Assembly: GCA_018971065.1 (NCBI GenBank)
Contig: JAGWVC010000101.1
Coordinates: 1-14,048 of the forward strand
From: Sphingomonadales bacterium
Lineage (GTDB): Bacteria > Pseudomonadota > Alphaproteobacteria > Sphingomonadales > Sphingomonadaceae
Direction: 5' to 3'
Length of the DNA: 14,048 nt
The notes under the pieces were generated by a model. The model saw only the letters and a list, made by a program, of their open reading frames with translations. It made no database searches and was not told the origin of the DNA. The stretch's first letter is position 1. Every line of letters begins with the position of its first letter. The translations under genes and the position numbers were made by a program. Positions 7,751 to 14,048 of this stretch are shown piece by piece.

Positions 7751-9040
7751 ATGTCACACCCCCTCATCGAACGCGTCCGCGTCCTCGTCTCCGAAGGCAC
7801 CATGACCCGCGCCGGTCTGGCCCGTGCCGCCGGGCTTCATGCCAACACCCTGCGCGATTGCACCGAGCCGGACTGGAACCCCACCAGTGAAACGCTGGGC
7901 AAGCTGGAACGCTTCCTGATGGCGAACGACGAGCGCCCGGTGCTGGTCAGCATCGAGGAAATCATCGACGAGGCGCGCAACGGCCGCATGTTCGTGCTGG
8001 TCGACGACGAGGACCGCGAGAACGAGGGCGATCTGGTCATCCCCGCGCAGATGGCAACGCCGGGCGCGGTGAACTTCATGGCCACCCACGGCCGCGGGCT
8101 GATCTGCCTGACCCTGACCAGCGAGCGCTGCAACCAGCTTGGCCTGGAAATGATGGCCGCCAAGAACGGCACCCGCCACGAAACCGCATTCACCGTCTCG
8201 ATCGAGGCGCGCGAGGGCGTGACCACCGGCATTTCGGCGGCCGACCGCGCCCGCACCATCTCGGTGGCGATCGACGGCAGCAAGGGCAAGGACGACCTTG
8301 TCACCCCCGGCCACGTGTTTCCGCTGCGCGCGCGCGACGGCGGCGTGCTGGTCCGCACCGGCCATACCGAGGCCGCGTGCGACATCAGCCGGCTGGCCGG
8401 GCTGAACCCGTCGGGCGTGATCTGCGAGATCATGAAGGACGACGGCACGATGGCGCGGATGGACGACCTTGTCGCCTTCGCCCGCCTGCATGACCTGAAG
8501 ATCGGCACGATCCGCGACCTGATCGCCTATCGCCGCAAGCACGACCGCATGGTCGAGCGCAAGGCCGAGCTGGACTTTACCAGCCGCTGGGGCGGGCAGT
8601 GGAAGGCGATGACCTTCTTCAACAAGGCCACCGGCGACGAGACCGTGGCGCTGGTCAAGGGCCGGATCGATCCGGCCCAGCCGACAATGGTGCGAATGCA
8701 CACGCTGTCGATCTTCGCCGACGTGTTCGGCGAGGATGGTGATCGCTCCTCGCTGCTGAACCGCTCGATGGAAATCATCGGCGAGGCTGGTTGCGGCGTC
8801 ATCGTCGTCATCAACCGGCCGATGCAGCGGCTGATGAGCCGCACCATCGAGATCAAGAGCAACTATCGCGCCGGCGACCCCGCGCCGCCGATCGAGGAAC
8901 TGCGCGACTATGGCGTGGGCGCGCAGATCCTGGCCGAACTGGGCGTTCACGACATGGTGCTGCTGACCAACACGCACCATTCGCTGGTTGCGCTGGAAGG
9001 CTATGGCCTTAACATCGTCGGCGAACGTCGCGTGGACTGA
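7751..9040 (+). CDS. ribB: HTH-fused 3,4-dihydroxy-2-butanone-4-phosphate synthase with degenerate GCH II domain (RibBX type)
   Basis: Makes the four-carbon riboflavin precursor from ribulose 5-phosphate in the cytoplasm. Three parts are visible. Residues 1-57 form a helix-turn-helix-like unit (TRAGLARAAGLHANTLRD, 19-36, then a WNPTSETLGKLERF helix). Residues about 63-265 are a complete DHBP synthase: DDEDRENEGD (85-94, metal-binding acidic residues), HGRGLICL (113-120), TAFTVSIEA, GVTTGISAADRA and PGHVFPLRA. Residues about 275-429 resemble GTP cyclohydrolase II (DYGVGAQILAELGV, LLTNT) but lack the three zinc Cys and the QEGRG motif, so GCH II activity is not expected and a separate ribA is needed. 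ATG 7751 is placed at the predicted transcription start (leaderless); ATG 7802 has a better Shine-Dalgarno (GAAGG, 7793-7797), and ATG 7919 would begin just before the enzyme domain. ribH follows 75 bp downstream. Confidence 0.93.
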   Translation: MSHPLIERVRVLVSEGTMTRAGLARAAGLHANTLRDCTEPDWNPTSETLGKLERFLMANDERPVLVSIEEIIDEARNGRMFVLVDDEDRENEGDLVIPAQMATPGAVNFMATHGRGLICLTLTSERCNQLGLEMMAAKNGTRHETAFTVSIEAREGVTTGISAADRARTISVAIDGSKGKDDLVTPGHVFPLRARDGGVLVRTGHTEAACDISRLAGLNPSGVICEIMKDDGTMARMDDLVAFARLHDLKIGTIRDLIAYRRKHDRMVERKAELDFTSRWGGQWKAMTFFNKATGDETVALVKGRIDPAQPTMVRMHTLSIFADVFGEDGDRSSLLNRSMEIIGEAGCGVIVVINRPMQRLMSRTIEIKSNYRAGDPAPPIEELRDYGVGAQILAELGVHDMVLLTNTHHSLVALEGYGLNIVGERRVD

Positions 9041-9041
9041 A

Positions 9042-9083
9042 CATTTCCCGGCCGGGTGGAAACGCCCGACGGCTCGGGAAATG
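9042..9083 (+). ncRNA. Structured RNA element between ribB and ribH
   Basis: A perfect 9-bp stem pairs CATTTCCCG (9042-9050) with CGGGAAATG (9075-9083). Nested inside is a 6-bp stem CGGGTG/CGCCCG (9053-9058, 9063-9068; one G-U pair) capped by a GAAA tetraloop. Alternative pairings exist: GGGAAAT recurs at 9093-9099 and CGGGA recurs in the ribH ribosome site (9102-9106), so the 5' arm could pair with any of three partners. The FMN riboswitch consensus is not present. Possible roles are control of ribH translation or differential mRNA decay within the operon; both are inference. Confidence 0.45.
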
Positions 9084-9102
9084 CGACCATCAGGGAAATC
9101 TC

Positions 9103-9107
9103 GGGAG
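9103..9107 (+). promoter_or_regulatory. Ribosome binding site for ribH (decides a TTG start)
   Basis: GGGAG sits eight bases before TTG 9116. No comparable site precedes the only other in-frame candidate, GTG 9056, which lies inside the intergenic hairpin. Confidence 0.65.
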
Positions 9108-9115
9108 TACGGATT

Positions 9116-9538
9116 TTGGCTAGATTCCTCATCGTCGAGGCCCGCTTCTACGATCACCTCAACGACATGCTGGTCGCCGGCGCCAAGGCGGCGCTGAAGG
9201 CGGCGGGGCATCAGGCCGATGTCGTGACCGTGCCGGGCGCGCTGGAAGTTCCCGGCACGATCGCGCTGGCCGACGCCTCGGGCGCCTATGACGGCTATGT
9301 CGCGATCGGCGTGGTGATCCGGGGCGAAACCTATCATTTCGAGATCGTCGCGGGCGAAAGCGCGCGCGGCATCATGGCGCTGACGATGGACGGCATCGCC
9401 ATCGGCAACGGCATCCTGACGGTCGAGAACGAAGCGCAGGCGCTGGTCCGCGCTGATCCACAGCAGAAGGACAAGGGCGGCGAAGCGGCCAAGGCGGCAA
9501 TCGCGCTGCTGGACCTGAAGGGCAGGTTCGGTGGCTGA
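9116..9538 (+). CDS. ribH: 6,7-dimethyl-8-ribityllumazine synthase (RibH), TTG start
   Basis: Condenses the RibB product with 5-amino-6-ribitylaminouracil to form lumazine, the penultimate riboflavin step, in the cytoplasm. From TTG 9116 the protein has 140 residues and begins [16 protein letters not shown] after Met, as expected for the first strand of the lumazine synthase fold; a start at GTG 9056 would add 20 residues of unlikely composition. Conserved features are PGALEVP (40-46), the [10 protein letters not shown] segment with catalytic His74, and the C-terminal [13 protein letters not shown]. It lies immediately behind ribB. The last eight bases overlap the start of the aldo/keto reductase gene, so the three probably form one transcript. 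The start depends on the GGGAG site and is the only uncertain point. Confidence 0.93.
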   Translation: MARFLIVEARFYDHLNDMLVAGAKAALKAAGHQADVVTVPGALEVPGTIALADASGAYDGYVAIGVVIRGETYHFEIVAGESARGIMALTMDGIAIGNGILTVENEAQALVRADPQQKDKGGEAAKAAIALLDLKGRFGG

Positions 9539-10460
9539 AGCCGCGCATCCCGCACTGGGCGGCATTCGCCTGGTGTTCGGCGGCAACGTGTTCGGCTGGA
9601 CCATCCAGCGCGACCGGAGCTTTGCCGTGCTGGACGCATTCTATGAATGCGGCGGGCGGATGATCGACACCGCCGAGGGCTATTCCTCGTGGATTCCCGG
9701 CAACAAGGGCGGCGAATCCGAAGCGATCATCGGCGAATGGATGGAATCACGCGGGGTTCGCAAGGACATGCGCGTGGCCACCAAGACCGGCCAGGGCGCG
9801 CCCGCCGGGTGCTATGCGCCGGCCCTTGTCGAGGCCGCGATTGCCGGGTCGCTGGAGCGGCTGCGCACCGACTACCTCGACGTCTACTATGTCCACCGTG
9901 ACGACCTGACCACATCGCTGGAGGATGTCGTGCCGGTGTTCGGCGCGCAGGTGGCCAAGGGGCTGGCGCGGGCGCTGGGGGTTTCCAACATGACCGCCGC
10001 CCGCCTGGCCGAAGCCAACGCCATCGCCGATCGCACCGGCGCGGCGCGGTTCACGGTATGCCAGCCGCAGTACAACCTCGTCGTGCGCGGCGAGTACGAA
10101 GGCGCCTTGCAGCAGCTTTGCGTGGCGCAGGGCATCGCCGCACTTCCCTACTACGGCCTGGCGGCGGGCTTCCTGACTGGCAAGTACGCCAGCGCCGCCG
10201 ATTGGGCCGGTTCCAGCCGCGCGTTCTCGCTCGATGCGTTCGCGGCCAGTGGTGGCTGGAAGGTGCTGGCGGCGATGCGCGCCATCGCCGCCGAAACCGG
10301 CGCCACGCTGGCCGCGATCGCGCTGGCCTGGCTGAACAGCCGCCCCGGCGTGGCCGCGCCGATCGCCAGCGCCACCACCCCCGACCAGGTGCGTGAAATC
10401 TGCGCAGGCGCCACGCTGGCATTGTCGGCCAAGCAACTCGCGGATCTGGAAACCACCTGA
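9531..10460 (+). CDS. Aldo/keto reductase
   Basis: NAD(P)H-dependent oxidoreductase with a TIM-barrel fold, 309 residues, cytoplasmic. The catalytic tetrad is complete: Asp46 and Tyr51 (MIDTAEGY), Lys85 (ATKTG) and His122 (YYVHRDD). The cofactor-binding end ([11 protein letters not shown]) is present near the C-terminus. The GTG start at 9531 overlaps the ribH stop by eight bases and is preceded by AGG (9524-9526) at a spacing of four. Its carbonyl substrate is unknown. The tight overlap with ribH suggests cotranscription, but no aldo/keto reductase step is part of the standard riboflavin pathway, so a link to flavin metabolism would be new. Confidence 0.9.
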   Translation: MAEAAHPALGGIRLVFGGNVFGWTIQRDRSFAVLDAFYECGGRMIDTAEGYSSWIPGNKGGESEAIIGEWMESRGVRKDMRVATKTGQGAPAGCYAPALVEAAIAGSLERLRTDYLDVYYVHRDDLTTSLEDVVPVFGAQVAKGLARALGVSNMTAARLAEANAIADRTGAARFTVCQPQYNLVVRGEYEGALQQLCVAQGIAALPYYGLAAGFLTGKYASAADWAGSSRAFSLDAFAASGGWKVLAAMRAIAAETGATLAAIALAWLNSRPGVAAPIASATTPDQVREICAGATLALSAKQLADLETT

Positions 10461-10463
10461 AAC

Positions 10464-10500
10464 GGCGGGAACTTTCGCCCGCCTGACCGCTTGTTCAGGC
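10464..10500 (+). other. Two adjacent hairpins between the reductase and the small membrane protein
   Basis: Stem 1 pairs GGCGGG (10464-10469) with CCCGCC (10478-10483). Stem 2 pairs GCCTGA (10481-10486) with TCAGGC (10495-10500). They share three bases and so are mutually exclusive in full form. Neither is followed by a T-tract. Stem 2 ends one base before the next ATG and includes the only AGG that could serve as its ribosome site. Confidence 0.35.
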
Positions 10501-10501
10501 A

Positions 10502-10816
10502 ATGAACGATCCCGTATCCTGGTTCGGCGCCATCGGCGCGATCATCGCCTCGGCCGTGCTGGCCGGCGACATGGGGCGCCGCGCCACCGGCTGGGCGTTC
10601 GTGCTGTTCATGGCGGTCTCGGTCGCGTGGATCGCCTCGGGCTTCGTCAGCCGCACCTGGCCGTTGGTGATCCAGAACGCCATCCTGCTGGCCATCGACA
10701 CCTGGGGGGCGTGGCAGTTCCTGCTGAACCCGCGCAAGAAGCGCGAACTGGACCGGCAACAGGCGCTGGCGGAGGAAGCCAGGGCCGAAGTGTCTGCCGA
10801 GGAAGCGCCGGCCTGA
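10502..10816 (+). CDS. Small three-helix inner-membrane protein, uncharacterised
   Basis: A 104-residue protein I do not recognise. Three hydrophobic segments are visible at about residues 8-22, 31-49 and 53-73, with Trp residues near their ends, followed by a short basic stretch (NPRKKRELDRQ) and an Ala/Glu-rich, probably helical, cytoplasmic tail. Hydrophobic segment distribution and consistent GC-rich third positions support a real gene. The basic residues after the third segment suggest a cytoplasmic C-terminus. The ATG at 10502 is the only good start; its AGG ribosome site lies within a hairpin. It lies 41 bp after the aldo/keto reductase on the same strand. Confidence 0.75.
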   Translation: MNDPVSWFGAIGAIIASAVLAGDMGRRATGWAFVLFMAVSVAWIASGFVSRTWPLVIQNAILLAIDTWGAWQFLLNPRKKRELDRQQALAEEARAEVSAEEAPA

Positions 10817-10986
10817 TGGTCCTCGGCCGCGAATCGGCACCGGCCCGGTCAAGGCGTTAATGGCCCCGGCCGCGCGAATACGTGCAACCGTTTGTACGAA
10901 ATCTTGAGCAAGGGTGAATTATCGTCCACCACGGAACGGTCCGGCCTTCCTGCTGGCCTGAAGCCAACTACGGAAACGTCTCCGAT
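10817..10986. other. Intergenic region before the 54-residue ORF
   Basis: 170 bases without a convincing gene. It holds an imperfect dyad, CGTGCAA-CCGT-TTGTACG (10881-10898, one mismatch), and -35-like TTGTAC (10892-10897) with a poor -10 candidate, TGAATT, 17 bp downstream (10915-10920). The base composition drops in GC from about 10880, as expected for a promoter region. Nothing else is recognisable. Confidence 0.4.
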
Positions 10987-11151
10987 ATGGATAGACAACG
11001 TACCCTCGTGGATGTGATCCAGCAACTGACCGGTTGCCTCGACGATCTCGACAAACTCGGCAGCGTGGTTGCCGCCGCACACCTCAGCGCCTGCCTCGAT
11101 GCCCTGGCGGGCGAGGATATGATGGATGCACACCTCTCCACAACGGAGTGA
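10987..11151 (+). CDS. Small hypothetical protein, 54 residues
   Basis: ATG to TGA encodes a 54-residue protein that reads as two amphipathic helices: residues 1-22 (MDRQRTLVDVIQQLTGCLDD) and roughly 24-43 (LGSVVAAAHLSACLDALAGE). It has two Cys residues and a net acidic C-terminus. Codon third positions are mostly G/C and the pattern is more protein-like than the opposite-strand frame covering the same bases. No strong Shine-Dalgarno is visible (GGAAACG about 9 bases upstream). No family recognised; the size and helical pattern would suit a small regulatory or dimerising protein, but that is a guess. Confidence 0.55.
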   Translation: MDRQRTLVDVIQQLTGCLDDLDKLGSVVAAAHLSACLDALAGEDMMDAHLSTTE

Positions 11152-11330
11152 ACTGGGTTCGCGTTTTTCGGCGTTACGTAGTTTCCTGATCCTTGGGCGA
11201 TACGGTTAATCGGGATTGAAATGGCACGGAATTTCCCCCGCGCCATTGTCCTCACCGGTTGTCGCCAGCGAGGTGACGGCATGGACGGGACCGCTTCGAT
11301 CGTCGGGCCAGGCGCCGGGAGGGCCGGCTG
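11152..11330. other. Intergenic region before the winged-helix gene
   Basis: 179 bases with an AT-richer centre. -10-like GTTAAT (11205-11210) has a poor -35-like TTTCCT 17 bp upstream. From ATG 11221 a 36-codon frame ends in TGA at 11329-11331, sharing an A with the ATG of the next gene. It could be a short leader peptide or chance; the strong GGGAGGG at 11317-11323 serves the following gene. Confidence 0.35.
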
Positions 11331-11870
11331 ATGGACAGCGCGCCGATGGGCATCGGACAATGGGTTGGCAGCGGCGATGCGATGCCGCCGGTTTCCGATT
11401 CATCCGACTTGCGGCAGCAGGCGCGGCGGCTGATCTCCACCGCGAACTCGCTGCTGGCCACCGCGCGCGAACTGGAAGCCATTGCCGAACGTTCCAGCGT
11501 GCCCCGTCGTGAGGACCTGCCGTTCTTCGCCGCCCGGCGCGACCAGCCCGAACTGGGCGAAGTGGCGCTGCAGTCCTATCGCGACCGGCGGCGGCGCAAT
11601 GTGATTTTCGGTGACGATTCGCTGTTCGGCGAGCCGGCGTGGGACATCCTGCTGGACCTGTTCGTCGCCGCCAAGCAGCGCAAGCGAGTCGCCATCACCA
11701 GCGCCTGCATCGGCGCGGCAGTGCCCAACACCACGGCGCTGCGCTGGCTGACGGTGCTGGAGGCCAAGAAGCTGGTGGTGCGGGAGGCGGATGCGAACGA
11801 CGCCCGCCGCATGTTCGTGCGTCTGTCGGCGGATGCCTATTGCAAGATGGTGGAGTTTCTGGCGGCGTGA
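11331..11870 (+). CDS. MarR-like winged-helix DNA-binding protein
   Basis: A 179-residue probable transcription regulator. The N-terminal half has a long helix (about 26-54, DLRQQARRL then LLATARELEAIAE), probably for dimerisation. The C-terminal half looks like a winged helix: LFGEPAWDILLDLF, a helix-turn-helix ending NTTALRWLTVLEAKKLV, and a wing with DARRMFVRLS before the last helix. The start ATG 11331 follows GGGAGGG (11317-11323) at a spacing of seven; Met6 and Met18 are less likely. Similar winged-helix proteins are common in sphingomonads, by recollection. It converges with the next gene, leaving 9 bp. Target unknown. Confidence 0.75.
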   Translation: MDSAPMGIGQWVGSGDAMPPVSDSSDLRQQARRLISTANSLLATARELEAIAERSSVPRREDLPFFAARRDQPELGEVALQSYRDRRRRNVIFGDDSLFGEPAWDILLDLFVAAKQRKRVAITSACIGAAVPNTTALRWLTVLEAKKLVVREADANDARRMFVRLSADAYCKMVEFLAA

Positions 11871-11879
11871 ACGGGCGAC

Positions 11880-12626
11880 TCAGGCGATTTCGATCATCAT
11901 GCCATCTTCCGCACATTCGTAGCGGGCTCGGTCAGGATGGTTCAGGACATCGTCGCTCATATGGGTCAGGATCAGGCGCTTCGGCCGCAGTTCATCCAGA
12001 TGGTCCTCGATTGTGTTCAGGCTCAGATGCGTGGCCACCGTGCGATCCCGGAAGTAGGCCTCGGCCAGCAGCAGGTCAGCATCGCGCGCGGCATCAGCCA
12101 GTGCGGGCGTCCATTCGCTGTCACCGGTATAGGCGACGACCCGCCCTTCCGCCTCGATCCGGACGGCGTGGGTGGGTGCGTCGGGTGGGCCATGCAGAGC
12201 CTGGAAAGCATGGACGGTGACTCCATCGATTTCGCGTGAGCCTCCTGCCGCCAGCTCGATCAACCGCACCTCGAACTTGCGCGCGGCATGGGCCGACCCG
12301 GGAAACGCCGTCTCCATCACGCGTTCGTACCAGTCCGGCAGCCCCGGCGGGCCGATGATCGTCAATGGCTCGCGCCGCTTGCTGAAAAACTGCGCATCGA
12401 GCAGGAAAAACGGAATGCCGCCGAAGTGATCGGCGTGAAAGTGCGTGATGACAATCGCGCGGATGGCGTTGCGATCGGTGCCCAGCCGCTTCATCGCCAC
12501 CAGCGCCGTGGCGCCGCAGTCGATCAGCAGGTTGGTTTGCGCGCCGGTCAGGTGAAAGCAGGTGTTGAAGCGCCCGCCCGATCCGAACGCGTCGCCACAG
12601 CCGATGAACTGAAGTGTCAGCGCCAT
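11880..12626 (-). CDS. MBL-fold metallohydrolase, RNase Z-like
   Basis: Metal-dependent hydrolase with the metallo-beta-lactamase fold, 248 residues, probably cytoplasmic (no signal peptide). Metal ligands are visible: THFHADH (His62, His64, Asp66, His67), His145 (ALHGPP), Asp169 (TGDSEW) and His222 (LTHMSDD). The TGDS and LTHM motifs and overall length fit the RNase Z/phosphodiesterase-like branch rather than true beta-lactamases. It lacks the long exosite arm of classical tRNase Z, so tRNA processing is not assured. I chose ATG 12626 over GTG 12641 because GGGGAG lies seven bases upstream. It lies downstream of eno on the same strand but beyond a terminator. Confidence 0.88.
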   Translation of the reverse strand: MALTLQFIGCGDAFGSGGRFNTCFHLTGAQTNLLIDCGATALVAMKRLGTDRNAIRAIVITHFHADHFGGIPFFLLDAQFFSKRREPLTIIGPPGLPDWYERVMETAFPGSAHAARKFEVRLIELAAGGSREIDGVTVHAFQALHGPPDAPTHAVRIEAEGRVVAYTGDSEWTPALADAARDADLLLAEAYFRDRTVATHLSLNTIEDHLDELRPKRLILTHMSDDVLNHPDRARYECAEDGMMIEIA

Positions 12627-12633
12627 GCCCGGA

Positions 12634-12639
12634 CTCCCC
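12634..12639 (-). promoter_or_regulatory. Ribosome binding site for the MBL-fold hydrolase
   Basis: GGGGAG on the minus strand, seven bases before ATG 12626. It overlaps the codons following the alternative GTG 12641, which therefore is unlikely to be the start. Confidence 0.65.
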
Positions 12640-12674
12640 ACCAGAGCGGCAAGGCTACCGGCAATTCCCGATGC

Positions 12675-12703
12675 AGGAAAGGGCAGAGGTTGCCCCCTGC
12701 CCT
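12675..12703 (-). terminator. Intrinsic terminator of eno
   Basis: On the minus strand a 10-bp stem pairs AGGGCAGGGG with CCTCTGCCCT (reading outward: seven Watson-Crick pairs, one G-U, two G-C) around a GCAA tetraloop, followed by TTCCT. The G-U pair exists only in the minus-strand transcript, fitting termination of eno 26 bases after its stop. The T-tract is short and interrupted, so efficiency is uncertain. Confidence 0.65.
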
Positions 12704-12728
12704 GCCCTGACTTCGGATAAGGAAAAGC

Positions 12729-14048
<1,320 letters not shown>

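Noticed and set aside
9041..9115. FMN riboswitch (RFN element) ahead of ribH
   Set aside because: The conserved RFN blocks and five-helix layout are absent from both this gap and the 44-base gap before ribB, which is too short.
7754..9604. 616-residue open frame on the minus strand across ribB and ribH
   Set aside because: A long GC-rich shadow frame: it is antisense to two clearly identified enzymes and has His/Gln/Arg/Ala-rich, low-complexity translation.
10849..11133. 94-residue minus-strand frame
   Set aside because: It overlaps the better plus-strand 54-residue frame and the promoter-like region, and its translation shows no domain or hydrophobic pattern.

Overview
The window is high-GC, densely packed chromosomal DNA. 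Its proteins and gene order point to an alphaproteobacterium of the order Sphingomonadales, probably Novosphingobium-like. That placement is inferred from protein character (RibB with a degenerate C-terminal domain, short RibH, sphingomonad-type winged-helix protein, CCA-encoding tRNA), not from a search. There are no phage genes, insertion sequences, CRISPR arrays or defence genes.

Left part (1-4059): the 3' end of mrdA (PBP2), then rodA overlapping it by one base, form the elongasome (rod-shape) pair on the + strand. A complete tRNA-Lys(CTT) with encoded CCA follows. Next is a CPA2-type cation:proton antiporter preceded by a perfect 7-4-7 dyad.

Middle (4060-7706): a LacI-family regulator (- strand) is divergent from a DHA2-type MFS exporter, followed at short distance by an acyltransferase-3 membrane protein. 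Overlapping palindromes lie between the divergent genes.

Riboflavin block (7707-10460): ribB is the most interesting gene. It encodes an N-terminal helix-turn-helix of about 55 residues, a complete 3,4-dihydroxy-2-butanone-4-phosphate synthase domain, and a GTP-cyclohydrolase-II-like domain that has lost its zinc cysteines (a RibBX-type protein). Directly upstream is a perfect 8-4-8 inverted repeat lying between a -35-like and a -10-like hexamer spaced 17 bp apart, with the ATG where transcription would be expected to start. This suggests an enzyme that represses its own, possibly leaderless, promoter. A structured intergenic RNA lies between ribB and ribH, which has a TTG start. An aldo/keto reductase gene overlaps the end of ribH.

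Right part (10461-14048): a small three-helix membrane protein, a 54-residue small ORF, a MarR-like winged-helix protein, then two minus-strand genes: a metallo-beta-lactamase-fold hydrolase and enolase (eno), separated by a strong terminator hairpin. The winged-helix and hydrolase genes converge with only 9 bp between them.
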